Assembly: GCA_964568735.1 (NCBI GenBank)
Contig: CAZMRF010000018.1
Span: forward strand, 1 to 64,000
DNA: 64,000 nucleotides
Direction: 5' to 3'
Origin: CAZMRF01 sp964568735
GTDB lineage: Bacteria > Acidobacteriota > Polarisedimenticolia > JACPZX01
Shown here: piece by piece, positions 26,528 to 35,364 of the stretch
How positions within the stretch are numbered: the first letter of the stretch is position 1
Layout: every line of letters begins with the position of its first letter
Program-made: the position numbers and the translations under genes
The notes under the pieces: generated by a model
What the model was told of the DNA's origin: nothing
Seen by the model: only the letters and a program-made list of their open reading frames with translations
Databases searched by the model: none

Positions 26528-28260
26528 TGGGGATCCGCCCGCGGCTGGCCGCCATGCTGATCGCGCTGACGGCCTTCCTCGTCCGCCTCCTGCACGTCCT
26601 CTCCTACGAGAGCACCCCCACGAACGACATGGCGGTCTACGTGGAGATGGCCGTGCGCCGCCTCGCGCTCGCGAACCTCTTCAGCATGGAGGGGCTCTGC
26701 TGGTTCCCGCCGGGCTACGCGATCTTCATGAAGCCCTTCTTCCTCCTCTTCGAGGAGCCGGCGGCGCTGATGGCCGTGCGGATCGCGCAGGCGGCGCTGG
26801 GGGCGTGGACCTGCCTCCTGCTCTACCGGATCGCGGCTCATACCTTCTCGCGCCTCGCAGGCCTCGCCGCTGCGGCCGCGGCGGCCTTCTACCCGCACTT
26901 CGTTTTCTACACCAGCGCCTGGATGAGCGAGACTCTCTTCATCGCGCTCTACTACGCGGCGCTGCTCCTGCTCTTGCGGGCGGGGCCGCGGCCGCGCGCG
27001 CGATCGTTCTACGCGGCAGGCCTGGTCGCCGGTGCGGCCCTCCTCGTGCGTCCCGTGGCCATCTCACTGGCTCCCGCCGCCCTTGCAGCCGCCTGGCGCG
27101 TGGACGGCACCCGGCGGGCGAACCTCGGAAGACTGGCGATCATCCTGGCCGGGGCGCTGACCCTCGCCGCTCCCTGGACGCTCAGGAACTGGATCGCTTA
27201 CGGCCATCTCGTCCCGATCGCGCCCAACGGGGCCTTCAACCTGGCCACCGGCAACCACCCGCAGGCCACGGGACGCTACACCACGCCGCCGTCGATCCCC
27301 GGCAACCTCTGGGATCGCATGGACGACTACCAGAGCCGCGCGCTGCAGTTCATGGTCGAGGATCCCTGGGGCGCGCTCCTCGTGATCATGAGGTTCAAGT
27401 GGCTGGCCTTCTGGGAGCTCATCCCACCCTGGCCGCTCTATTCGAGCAACCCGCTTCTCTACTACGGCGAGCACTTCTTCCCCTGGATTCCGTGGAGGGT
27501 CGTCGCGGCGCTCGGCCTGGCGGGCCTCGGCGTGGTCCTGGCTCACCGGAAGAAAGGCTGGTGGATCGCTCCGGCCTGCCTGGGGACCTACCTGGCCTTC
27601 TACCTCCTCTATTTCGGCAACGCCCGCTACCGCATGCCCATCGAAGGGCTCTTCCTCGTGTGGGCCGGCATCCTCGCGGCCGCCCTGCTCCGCGTCCCGC
27701 GACGGCTCCGGCGCGTGAGGACCAGCGAGTGGGCGGCTTTCTCGGGCGTCGCCCTCTTCGCGATCCTCGCCTATGGCGCATGGACGGCCAGCTCGGTCCG
27801 CTCGGCGCTGCGCGAGCCCGGAGGCATCCTCGCCTCGGCGGAGCAGTTCCCGGTCCTCACGACGCGCAAGGAGATCCCGCTCTTCGGCGAGGAGCCGCTC
27901 CCCCTCGACCGTCGGCGCGGCAGGTTCCTGAGGCTCTCCCTCCAGGCGTGGAGGATGGGGCCCGCTCGAGATACGCCCAACAACGGGCTCGTGCGGATCG
28001 AGTACCGCGATCGCGCTGGAAAGCGCCTGAGCTGGCTCGATCACGCGAGCTACTACCTCGAAGCGCTTCCCGCCGATCGCTGGACGACCGTGGCCTTCCG
28101 CTCCCACATTCCACCCGCCGCCGCCGCCGCCCTCGTCATTCTCGTCCCCGATCCCTCGAGCCCGGACACCCTGATCATCGATCAGCCGATCCTGCGCTAC
28201 TCGCCGGGGAACGACCTCTTCCTCGAGGCGCTCTTCCCCTATCTGCGCTACGAGGAGTGA
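26527..28260 (+). CDS. GT-C type integral membrane glycosyltransferase (ArnT/PMT-like), copy 2
   Basis: The 577-aa paralogue of the preceding gene shares LIALTAFLVRLLHVLSY, NDMAVYVEMAVRRL, PPGYAIFMKPFFLL, AVRIAQAALGAWTCLL, PVAISLAPAALAAAW and GNARYRMPIEGLF. It also shares a similar C-terminal soluble domain (LFGEEPLPLDRRRGRFLRLSL). The ATG at 26527 uses the last A of the upstream TGA (TGATG), a termination-reinitiation arrangement. A GTG at 26524 would add one residue. The acceptor is unknown. The pair may glycosylate the same surface polymer or lipid at different positions, which is inference. Confidence 0.75.
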   Translation: MGIRPRLAAMLIALTAFLVRLLHVLSYESTPTNDMAVYVEMAVRRLALANLFSMEGLCWFPPGYAIFMKPFFLLFEEPAALMAVRIAQAALGAWTCLLLYRIAAHTFSRLAGLAAAAAAAFYPHFVFYTSAWMSETLFIALYYAALLLLLRAGPRPRARSFYAAGLVAGAALLVRPVAISLAPAALAAAWRVDGTRRANLGRLAIILAGALTLAAPWTLRNWIAYGHLVPIAPNGAFNLATGNHPQATGRYTTPPSIPGNLWDRMDDYQSRALQFMVEDPWGALLVIMRFKWLAFWELIPPWPLYSSNPLLYYGEHFFPWIPWRVVAALGLAGLGVVLAHRKKGWWIAPACLGTYLAFYLLYFGNARYRMPIEGLFLVWAGILAAALLRVPRRLRRVRTSEWAAFSGVALFAILAYGAWTASSVRSALREPGGILASAEQFPVLTTRKEIPLFGEEPLPLDRRRGRFLRLSLQAWRMGPARDTPNNGLVRIEYRDRAGKRLSWLDHASYYLEALPADRWTTVAFRSHIPPAAAAALVILVPDPSSPDTLIIDQPILRYSPGNDLFLEALFPYLRYEE

Positions 28261-28300
28261 CCCCGGGCGGGCTGGATCTTCAGGCCCAATCAAGGTTTCG

Positions 28301-28329
28301 TTGACACTTACCGGGGGGCTCTGTTACCC
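28301..28329 (+). promoter_or_regulatory. Promoter for tRNA-Val
   Basis: TTGACA (28301-28306) is the exact -35 consensus. TTACCC (28324-28329) follows after 17 bases. The expected start is about 47 bases before the tRNA. Confidence 0.6.
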
Positions 28330-28383
28330 TTCGGCCCCAAAACCGTGTCCAACATACCCCGTCCACAACCCCACCCTTGACGA

Positions 28384-28458
28384 AGGCGCGTAGCTCAGGG
28401 GGAGAGCGCTTCCCTGACACGGAAGAGGTCAGCGGTTCAAATCCGCTCGCGCCTACCA
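28384..28458 (+). tRNA. tRNA-Val (GAC)
   Basis: The 75-base sequence folds as a full cloverleaf. The acceptor stem AGGCGCG pairs with CGCGCCT, the D arm is GCTC/GAGC, and the anticodon stem is CTTCC/GGAAG with loop CTGACAC (anticodon GAC). The T arm is AGCGG-TTCAAAT-CCGCT. Discriminator A and an encoded CCA are present at 28455-28458. Confidence 0.95.
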
Positions 28459-28565
28459 CACCCGGTGTCCCCGGTGCTGGCTCGCGGGAGCGGTGCACCC
28501 GGGAATGGGTGGCGGGGCGTGGTGTTCCGGAGTGGCGGCGAGGCGAACGCGGAAGATCGTGAGTC

Positions 28566-30494
28566 ATGTCCAACGAGGCTCTTATCAACGTCACACTGCC
28601 TGACGGGGCGATCCGCTCGTTCCCCCGGGGGATCCCTCTCTCCGAGGTGGTCTCATCGCTCGGGCCGGGGCTCGCGCGCGACGCCGTGGCCTGCCTCGTC
28701 GACGGGGAGCTCCTCGACCTGGGGCGCAAGGTGGAGAAGGACGCGAGCCTCCGCGTCCTCACGGAGAAGGACCCCGAGGCGCTGGAGATCCTTCGTCACT
28801 CGACGGCTCACCTCACGGCCCACGCGGTGAAGGATCTGTTCCCGGAAGTCCAGATCGGGATCGGCCCCGTGACGGAGGGGGGCTACTACTACGACTTCCT
28901 CCGCGAGGAGCCCTTCACGCCCGAGGATCTCGATCGGATCGAGAAGCGGATGGAGGAGATCACGCGCGCCGATTTCCCCATCGAGCGGGTCGAGCAGCCC
29001 AAGGAGGAGGCCCTCAAGGTCTTCGAGCGGCAGCGGGACGACCTCAAGGTCCAGCTCGTCCAGGAGAAGGGCGGCCCCGTCGTCTCCTGCTACCAGCAGG
29101 ACGGCTTTATCGACTTCTGCCTCGGCCCCCACGTCCCCAGCACGGGCCGCATCAAGGCCTTCAAGCTCCTCTCCGTGGCCGGGGCCTACTGGAAGGGCGA
29201 CGCGAGCAATGCCCAGCTCCAGAGGATCTACGGGACGTCCTTCTTCAAGAAGAAGGACCTCGAAGCCTTCCTCGAGCGCCGGGCCGAGGCCGAGAAGCGG
29301 GATCACCGCAAGCTGGGCCGGGCGCTGGATCTCTTCTCCTTCCACCCCGAGTCCCCGGCCAGCCCCTTCTTCCACCCGAAGGGCGCGCTCATCTACAACC
29401 TCCTCGTGGAGCACGTCCGCGGGCTGTACCGGAAGTACGGCTACAGCGAGGTCATCACGCCCCAGCTCTTCGACCTGTCGCTCTTCGAGCAGTCGGGCCA
29501 TCTCGCGAACTACCAGGACAACATGTACATGGTCCGCGGGGGCGATCGCGAGTACGGCCTCAAGCCCATGAACTGCCCCTCCCACACGGTCCTCTACCGG
29601 GTGCAGAGGCGCTCCTACCGTGACCTGCCCATGCGCCTGGCCGACTTCGGCCGCCTCCACCGCCTGGAGCTCTCAGGGGTGACGTCAGGGCTCACGCGGG
29701 TGCGCAGCTTCTCGCAGGACGACGCCCACATCTTCTGCACGCCCGACCAGATCCTCGAAGAAGTCCGCGGCGTCACGGCCCAGATCCTCGAGCTCTACCG
29801 CCTCTTCGGCTTCGGTGCCGTGCGCATCTACCTCTCGACCCGGCCCGCCAAGGCGCAGGGTGCGGTCGAGATCTGGCGGAAGGCCGAGGCCGCGCTGGCC
29901 CAGGCCCTCGACGAGCAGCGGATCGACTACAAGGTCAGCCCGGGAGAGGGCGCCTTCTACGGCCCCAAGATCGACTTCTTCGTCACCGACGCCCTCGAGC
30001 GCGAGCACCAGCTCGGCACGATCCAGCTCGACTTCTCGATGCCGGAGAGGTTCGGGCTGAAGTACACGTCGCCCGACGGCACCGACCAGCAGCCGGTGAT
30101 GATCCACCGGGCGATGTTCGGCTCCATCGAGCGCTTCATGGGGATCCTCATCGAGCACTTCGGGGGCGCGCTGCCCGCGTGGCTATCGCCCCTCCAGGCG
30201 GCGGTCCTTCCCGTCACCGACCGGGCCCTCCCCTGGGCACGCGAGGTCGCCGGGATGCTGGCCGAGAGAAGCCTGCGCGCCGCCGTGGACGAGCGCGGAG
30301 AAAAGATCGGCGCGAAGATCCGGGAGGCCCAGCTCCAGAAGGTCCCCTACATGCTCATCGTCGGGGACCGGGAGGTCGAGGCACGGAACGTCTCGGTCCG
30401 AACCCGCTCGCAGGGGGATCGGGGCGCCGAGAGCGTCGAGGCCTTCATCGCCGCCCTGGAGGCGGAGGTGAAGAGCAAGTCGTTGACGCCGTGA
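28566..30494 (+). CDS. thrS: Threonyl-tRNA synthetase
   Basis: ThrRS charges tRNA-Thr and edits mis-charged serine. At 642 aa it has the full bacterial layout: TGS domain (1-65), editing domain with HSTAHLTAHAVKDLFP (the HxxxH site), and the class II core. The core contains motif 2 region MNCPSHTVLYR with the zinc-ligand Cys, RVRSFSQDDAHIFC, and motif 3 near the end. A C-terminal anticodon-binding domain (LPVTDRALPWAREVAGML) completes it. It heads the thrS-infC-rpmI-rplT-pheST cluster common in bacteria. No T-box or obvious operator was seen in the 107-base leader. Confidence 0.98.
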   Translation: MSNEALINVTLPDGAIRSFPRGIPLSEVVSSLGPGLARDAVACLVDGELLDLGRKVEKDASLRVLTEKDPEALEILRHSTAHLTAHAVKDLFPEVQIGIGPVTEGGYYYDFLREEPFTPEDLDRIEKRMEEITRADFPIERVEQPKEEALKVFERQRDDLKVQLVQEKGGPVVSCYQQDGFIDFCLGPHVPSTGRIKAFKLLSVAGAYWKGDASNAQLQRIYGTSFFKKKDLEAFLERRAEAEKRDHRKLGRALDLFSFHPESPASPFFHPKGALIYNLLVEHVRGLYRKYGYSEVITPQLFDLSLFEQSGHLANYQDNMYMVRGGDREYGLKPMNCPSHTVLYRVQRRSYRDLPMRLADFGRLHRLELSGVTSGLTRVRSFSQDDAHIFCTPDQILEEVRGVTAQILELYRLFGFGAVRIYLSTRPAKAQGAVEIWRKAEAALAQALDEQRIDYKVSPGEGAFYGPKIDFFVTDALEREHQLGTIQLDFSMPERFGLKYTSPDGTDQQPVMIHRAMFGSIERFMGILIEHFGGALPAWLSPLQAAVLPVTDRALPWAREVAGMLAERSLRAAVDERGEKIGAKIREAQLQKVPYMLIVGDREVEARNVSVRTRSQGDRGAESVEAFIAALEAEVKSKSLTP

Positions 30495-30555
30495 AGGGAT
30501 CCCGGAGGCGCGCGCCGGCGCGTCCGGCCCGTCAGGCACTGCGGAGGAACACCTT

Positions 30556-31155
30556 ATCACCACCATCAAGCTGAGGATCAACGAGAGGATACGCGCGAGG
30601 GAGATCCGGGTCATCGACGAGAACGGCGGCCAGCTGGGTATCATGACGCCCGACGCCGCGCTGGCTCTCGCCCAGGAAAAAGGCTATGACCTCGTCGAAG
30701 TGGCCCCGACGTCGGTGCCGCCGGTATGTAGAATTCTGGACTACGGCAAGTTCATCTACGAGCAGAACAAGAAGCAGCAGGAAGCCAAGAAGAAGCAGAA
30801 GAACATTCACCTGAAGGAAGTCAAGTTCAGGCCGAAGACCGACGAGCATGACTACGATTTCAAGAAGAAGCACATCGTGCGATTCCTCAACCACGGCGAC
30901 AAGGTCAAGGTGGTCATCATGTTCCGCGGCCGCGAGAGGCAGTACCTGGATCGCGGCCGGACCATCCTCAACAGGGTTGCGAAGGAGCTGGAAGGCGTCG
31001 GCATCGTGGAGTCGCCGCCGAGGTTCGAAGGACATTTCATGTCGATGATCATGTCGGCGAAGAAGACGGCCGGCGGCGAGAAACCCGCGCCTGCCCCGGC
31101 GGGAAAGCAGGGCCCGGCAGGCGGCTCAGGAGCGCCTGCCCGGCGCGGACAATGA
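30556..31155 (+). CDS. infC: Translation initiation factor IF-3, predicted AUC start
   Basis: IF-3 binds the 30S subunit and checks the initiator codon. The 199-aa frame contains the IF3-N domain (LRINERIRAREIRVID, YDLVEVAPTSVPPVCRILDYGKF) and the IF3-C domain (KEVKFRPKTDEHDYDFKKKHIVRFL, GDKVKVVIMFRGRE). A disordered Pro/Gly/Ala tail follows. The first ATG (30643) lies inside the conserved N-domain, so it cannot be the start. An ATC at 30556 lies eight bases after GGAGG and gives the standard N-terminus. infC is known to use rare AUU-type starts for autoregulation by IF-3. The AUC call is inferred. Confidence 0.9.
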   Translation: MTTIKLRINERIRAREIRVIDENGGQLGIMTPDAALALAQEKGYDLVEVAPTSVPPVCRILDYGKFIYEQNKKQQEAKKKQKNIHLKEVKFRPKTDEHDYDFKKKHIVRFLNHGDKVKVVIMFRGRERQYLDRGRTILNRVAKELEGVGIVESPPRFEGHFMSMIMSAKKTAGGEKPAPAPAGKQGPAGGSGAPARRGQ

Positions 31156-31165
31156 GGTCAGGACA

Positions 31166-31366
31166 ATGCCCAAGCTGAAAACGCACAGGGGCGCGGCCAA
31201 GCGGTTCAAGATCACCGCTTCAGGGAAGATCAAGCGCGGCCACGCCTACCGGAGCCACATCCTCACGAAGAAGACGACCAACCGGAAGCGCCATCTCCGC
31301 CACTCGGGGCTGGTCAGCAAAGCCCAGAAGCGTATCGTGAAGACCCTTCTACCCTACGGCACCTAG
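31166..31366 (+). CDS. rpmI: 50S ribosomal protein bL35
   Basis: The 66-aa basic protein matches L35, with the usual MPKLKTHRGAAKRFKITASGKIKR start and GHAYRSHILTKKTTNRKRHLR. It sits in the invariant infC-rpmI-rplT order, 10 bases after infC. Confidence 0.98.
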   Translation: MPKLKTHRGAAKRFKITASGKIKRGHAYRSHILTKKTTNRKRHLRHSGLVSKAQKRIVKTLLPYGT

Positions 31367-31377
31367 GAGAGACGACT

Positions 31378-31746
31378 GTGCCCAGAGTCAAGAGAGGAAC
31401 CAAGAGGCGTGCCCGCCGCGAGAGGCTGCTGAAATTCACGAGCGGGATGTACGGTTTCAGGAGCCGGAACCACCGCCACGCTCGTGAAGCTGCCGACCGA
31501 GCGCTGGCCTTCGCCTACGTCGGCCGGCGCAATCGCAAGCGCGACTTCCGCCGCCTGTGGATCGTCCGTATCAACGCGGCCGCTCGAGCGAACGGGCTCT
31601 CCTACAGCGCCCTGATGTCGGGCCTGAAGCGCGCCGGGGTGGGACTCGACCGAAAGAGCCTCGCCGACCTGGCCGTCTCGGATCCCACGGCCTTCTCCAG
31701 CCTGGCGCGCCAGGCGCAGTCCGTCCCCCAGCCACCGGCCTCCTGA
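31378..31746 (+). CDS. rplT: 50S ribosomal protein bL20
   Basis: The 122-aa protein is L20, needed early in 50S assembly. It starts with GTG (PRVKRGTKRRARRERLLK), preceded by TAGGAGA. It contains YGFRSRNHRHAREAADRALAFAYVGRRNRKRDFR and LWIVRINAAARANGLSYS. In several bacteria L20 represses this operon by binding its mRNA. No such site was identified here. Confidence 0.98.
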   Translation: MPRVKRGTKRRARRERLLKFTSGMYGFRSRNHRHAREAADRALAFAYVGRRNRKRDFRRLWIVRINAAARANGLSYSALMSGLKRAGVGLDRKSLADLAVSDPTAFSSLARQAQSVPQPPAS

Positions 31747-31765
31747 CGGGGCCGGGAGCCTGTCC

Positions 31766-32812
31766 TTGTCCTCCCCGGCCTCCCTCGAGAGCGCCCTCGC
31801 CAGGGTCCGGGAGGAGTTCGCGCGGGGGATCGGGCAGGCCGGCGGCGCGGAGGAGATCCAGGCCCTCAGGAACCTCCTCCTCGGCCGGAAGGCAGGCCTC
31901 CTGACCCAGGCGCTCCGCGCCCTCAAGGACCTTCCCCCGGAGCGCAAGAACGCCCTGGGAAAGCAGGCCAACGAGCTTCGGGTCGAGATCGAAGCCGCCC
32001 TGGCCGAAGCGGAAGCGCGCCTGGCCGCGGTCGCGGTGGATCGCGCCTCCGATCCCGCCTTCGATCCCACGCTGCCGGGCCGCGCCAGGATCTCCGGGGC
32101 CCTCCACCCCGTGACGCGGGTGTGGAGGGAGATCGAAGGGATCTTCCTCTCCATGGGGTACCGGATCGAGGAAGGGCCCGAGATCGAGAGCGACTGGTAC
32201 AACTTCGAGGCGCTGAACATCCCGCCGGATCATCCCGCGCGGGACGACCAGGACACCTTCTACGTCGAGGGGGGAGGACTCCTGCGCACGCATACCTCCC
32301 CGATCCAGATCCGCACCATGCTCAAGGCGCGCCCGCCCCTCAAGATGTGCGCGCTCGGGAAGACCTTCCGCCGGGACTCCGACGCCAGCCACTCGCCGGT
32401 CTTCCACCAGGTGGAGGGCCTCGTCGTGGGTGAAGGGATCTCCATGGCGGACCTGAAGGGGACGATCCGCCACTTCATGTCGCTGGTCTTCCGCCGCAAC
32501 TTGGAAATACGCCTCCGCCCTGGCTACTTCCCCTTCGTCGAGCCGGGAGCTGAGTACGACATCTCCTGCGTGGTCTGCGCCGGCCGAGGCTGCCGCACCT
32601 GCAAGCGGACGGGCTGGATCGAGATGGGCGGAGCGGGGATGGTCCATCCCAACGTCTTCGAGGTCGTGGGCTACGACCCCGAGCGCTACACCGGCTTCGC
32701 CTTCGGGCTGGGGGTGGACCGCATCGCCATGATGCGTTACGCCATCGACGACATCCGGCTGATGTTCGAGGGGGACCTGCGCTTCCTGGGCCAGTTCCGG
32801 AGGCTGCCTTGA
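31766..32812 (+). CDS. pheS: Phenylalanyl-tRNA synthetase alpha subunit
   Basis: PheS carries the class II catalytic core of the alpha2beta2 PheRS. The 348-aa frame has an N-terminal coiled coil (1-90) and HPVTRVWREIEGIFLSMGYRIEEGPEIESDWYNFEALNIP. It also has LLRTHTSPIQIRTML and FRRDSDASHSPVFHQVEG (motif 2). GMVHPNVF and GFAFGLGVDRIAMMRY (motif 3) complete the core. A CxxC pair (ISCVVCAGRGCRTCK) sits before motif 3. It starts with TTG after GGGAG. Its stop overlaps the TTG start of pheT. Confidence 0.97.
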   Translation: MSSPASLESALARVREEFARGIGQAGGAEEIQALRNLLLGRKAGLLTQALRALKDLPPERKNALGKQANELRVEIEAALAEAEARLAAVAVDRASDPAFDPTLPGRARISGALHPVTRVWREIEGIFLSMGYRIEEGPEIESDWYNFEALNIPPDHPARDDQDTFYVEGGGLLRTHTSPIQIRTMLKARPPLKMCALGKTFRRDSDASHSPVFHQVEGLVVGEGISMADLKGTIRHFMSLVFRRNLEIRLRPGYFPFVEPGAEYDISCVVCAGRGCRTCKRTGWIEMGGAGMVHPNVFEVVGYDPERYTGFAFGLGVDRIAMMRYAIDDIRLMFEGDLRFLGQFRRLP

Positions 32813-35019
32813 AGTTCCCCCTGGAGTGGATTGGCGAGCATGTCTCCGTCCTGCGCACACGGGACCTCGATGACCTACTCGACAAGCTCGACGAGAAGGG
32901 CGCCACGCGGCCCTCGGGCAGGAGCGGTGGCGCACCATCGACCAGCCCCGTCTCCGTCGATGAGTTGGCCGCGCTCCTGACCCGCTCGGGGATGGTCGTG
33001 GACTCCGTCGAAGGCAGCGGCGACGACATCGCCTTCGAGATCGACGTTCCCACGAACCGGCCCGACGCGATGAACGTCCGCGGCATCGCGAGGGAGATTG
33101 CCGCTGCCACGGGCGCCCGGCTCGCTCCCCTCCCCGAGGGTGGGGCGGAGCGCTCATCGGAGCCCCCTGCCGACGCGCGGGTCGAGATCGCCGACGGGGA
33201 TCTCTGCGGGCGGTACTGCGCGCGGGTGATCCGGGGCGTCTCGGTCGGGCCCTCGCCCGAATGGCTGGCCCGGAGGCTCCGCAACGCGGGGCTCAATGTC
33301 CTGAACAACCTCGTGGACGTGACGAACTACGTGCTCTGGGAGCTCGGCCACCCGCTGCACGCCTTCGACCTGGCTCGCCTCGAGGGGCGCCGGATCGTCG
33401 TGCGCAGGGCCCGACCCGGAGAGAAGCTCACGACGCTTGACGGCATCGAGCGCACGCTCGACGCGGAGATGCTCGTCATCGCCGACGCGCGGCGCCCCGT
33501 CGCCCTCGCCGGCATCATGGGCGGAGCCGAATCGATGATTTCCAGCTCCACGACGGAGCTGCTGCTGGAGTCCGCCTGGTTCTCCCCCTCCTCGGTCAGG
33601 AGGACGAGGCGGAGGCTCGGCCTCTCCACCGACGCCTCCTACCGCTTCGAGCGCGGCGCGGACAGGGAGGCGGCCGCCGTCGCCATCGACCGCGCGGCGA
33701 CGCTGATCTCCGAGCTGGCGGGAGGCCGTGTGGCACCGGGGCTCCTCGACGTGCAGGGCTCCCAGCCGCCGGCTCCGCGCCGGATCCGGCTCAGGCTGGC
33801 GCGGGCGGGCAGGCTCCTCGGAATGGACGTGGAGCGCGAAGCCGCAGGCAAGGCTCTCGAGGCGCTCGGCTTCGGAGTCTCACCTGGGGAAGGATCTCTC
33901 GACGTCACGCTCCCCTCCTGGCGGCAGGACGTGCTCGGAGAGGCGGACCTCGTCGAGGAGGTGGGGCGCATCATCGGCTACGAGGGGATCCCCGAGCACC
34001 ACCCGGCCCTCCCCGGCTACGGCGCGCTGCATCGCTCCGCGCACGCGCGCGAGGACGAGCTGCGCGCGTCGCTTCTGGCCTCGGGCTTCACCGAGGTCAT
34101 GAGCCTTCCCTTCGTCGCGGCCGACGAGGATGCCGTGGGCCGCCTCGACGGGCAGGAGACGCTTCGCCTGACGAATCCCATGGCCGAAGGCCAGGAGTGC
34201 CTCCGCAGCACGCTCCTCCCCGGCCTCGCCCGTATCCTCAAGAACAATCTCCGGCATGGAGTGCGCGATGCGGCCGTCTTCGAGATCGGCCGGGCCTTTC
34301 ATCGCCCTGCCTCCGGGATCCAGAGCAGTCCCCAGGGTGGGAAAGAGGATCCAGGCGTGGCCCCGGGGCGATCGGGCTATCCCGGGCGCCTGGAGCCGCT
34401 CCTGTGCGGCCTGGCCATGACAGGGCTCGCGAGAGCCCGCCACTGGTCGGAGCCTCCCCGGGAGGCGACGCTCCACGACCTCAAGGGGGCCGTCGAGGAG
34501 GCTGCCGAGCGGCTCGGCATCCCCGTGTCGTTCACCCCCTCGGCCTCCTCCGTCTTCTCGCGAGGTACGGGGATCGAGGTGATCGCCGAGGGCAGACCGG
34601 TGGGCAGGATGGGCGAGGTCGCCGCCACTGCCGCCGGCAAGCTCGGCGTCAAGGCCAGAGTGCACTTCGCGGAGATGAGCCTCACGGATCTCTTGTCGAT
34701 CGAGGGAGCCCCGCCCCGGTTCACTCCCCTTCCACGCTTCCCCTCCGCCAGCCGGGATCTGGCGCTCGTGGTCCCGCACGGCGTACTCTGGAGGGACATC
34801 GAGGATGAAATCCGGGCCTCCGGCGGCAGGATCGTCTCGGAGGTCCAGCTCTTCGATCGATACACGGGCGGGTCCATCGGGGAGGGTCGTCTATCTCTCG
34901 CCGTCAGCATCGTGTTTCAGGATCCCGACAGAACACTGTCGGCCGAAGACGTGCAGGCCGCCGAGCAGGCGGTCCTCGCCGCGCTGAGGGCTCGCCTGGG
35001 AATAACCCTGAGGCAGTGA
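32809..35019 (+). CDS. pheT: Phenylalanyl-tRNA synthetase beta subunit lacking the EMAP tRNA-binding domain
   Basis: The 736-aa protein has the B1 start (MKFPLEWIGEHVSVL) and DELAALLTRSGMVVDSVEGSGDD, then runs straight into FEIDVPTNRPDAMNVRGIAREIAAATG. In most bacteria an OB-fold (EMAP/Trbp111) of about 110 residues lies between these blocks. It is absent here and only a short linker (about residues 20-45) replaces it. The B3/B4 editing region (LVDVTNYVLWELGHPLHAFD), B5 (RRIRLRLARAGRLLG), the catalytic-like B6-B7 fold and the C-terminal FDX-ACB domain (PRFPSASRDLALVV) are all present. TTG start overlaps pheS stop. Confidence 0.93.
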   Translation: MKFPLEWIGEHVSVLRTRDLDDLLDKLDEKGATRPSGRSGGAPSTSPVSVDELAALLTRSGMVVDSVEGSGDDIAFEIDVPTNRPDAMNVRGIAREIAAATGARLAPLPEGGAERSSEPPADARVEIADGDLCGRYCARVIRGVSVGPSPEWLARRLRNAGLNVLNNLVDVTNYVLWELGHPLHAFDLARLEGRRIVVRRARPGEKLTTLDGIERTLDAEMLVIADARRPVALAGIMGGAESMISSSTTELLLESAWFSPSSVRRTRRRLGLSTDASYRFERGADREAAAVAIDRAATLISELAGGRVAPGLLDVQGSQPPAPRRIRLRLARAGRLLGMDVEREAAGKALEALGFGVSPGEGSLDVTLPSWRQDVLGEADLVEEVGRIIGYEGIPEHHPALPGYGALHRSAHAREDELRASLLASGFTEVMSLPFVAADEDAVGRLDGQETLRLTNPMAEGQECLRSTLLPGLARILKNNLRHGVRDAAVFEIGRAFHRPASGIQSSPQGGKEDPGVAPGRSGYPGRLEPLLCGLAMTGLARARHWSEPPREATLHDLKGAVEEAAERLGIPVSFTPSASSVFSRGTGIEVIAEGRPVGRMGEVAATAAGKLGVKARVHFAEMSLTDLLSIEGAPPRFTPLPRFPSASRDLALVVPHGVLWRDIEDEIRASGGRIVSEVQLFDRYTGGSIGEGRLSLAVSIVFQDPDRTLSAEDVQAAEQAVLAALRARLGITLRQ

Positions 35020-35048
35020 GGCCCGGGCCGGAGACAAGGAGCATTCCG

Positions 35049-35354
35049 TTGGAGACGACAGGGCTGGATCGACTCGAAGAAAGAATCCGCAAGGCGGCCG
35101 ACCTCATCGCCACCCTGCGCCAGGAGCGGGCTTCGCTCACGCGCCGGCTCGAGGAGCGTGAGAAGGAGATCGAAGAGCTCCAGTCCGCACTGGAGGGCCG
35201 CCCCTCCGAGGATCTCGCCCCTGAGGTGGAACGCCTGATGGACGAGCGGAGGGAGATCCTCTCCCGCGTCGAGCGGATGCTCGCGCTCCTCGACGAGGCC
35301 GAGGGGCGCCCTGACGGTCAGGAGATGCTCGCCGCCGCTGACGGGATGGAATAG
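35049..35354 (+). CDS. Small coiled-coil protein, ZapB-like
   Basis: The 101-aa protein is almost entirely heptad-like coiled coil (LDRLEERIRKAADLIATLRQERASLTRRLEEREKEIEELQ). It lies between pheT and zapA, the usual position of a ZapB-like division factor. TTG at 35049 is chosen because AAGGAG lies seven bases upstream. A GTG at 35016 would overlap the pheT stop. Its role in FtsZ-ring function is inferred from position and shape only. Confidence 0.65.
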   Translation: METTGLDRLEERIRKAADLIATLRQERASLTRRLEEREKEIEELQSALEGRPSEDLAPEVERLMDERREILSRVERMLALLDEAEGRPDGQEMLAAADGME

Positions 35355-35364
35355 GAGGTTCGAC

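Noticed and set aside
28459..28565. Possible T-box or other riboswitch before thrS
   Set aside because: No T-box core or antiterminator sequence was found. Only short GC hairpins are present.
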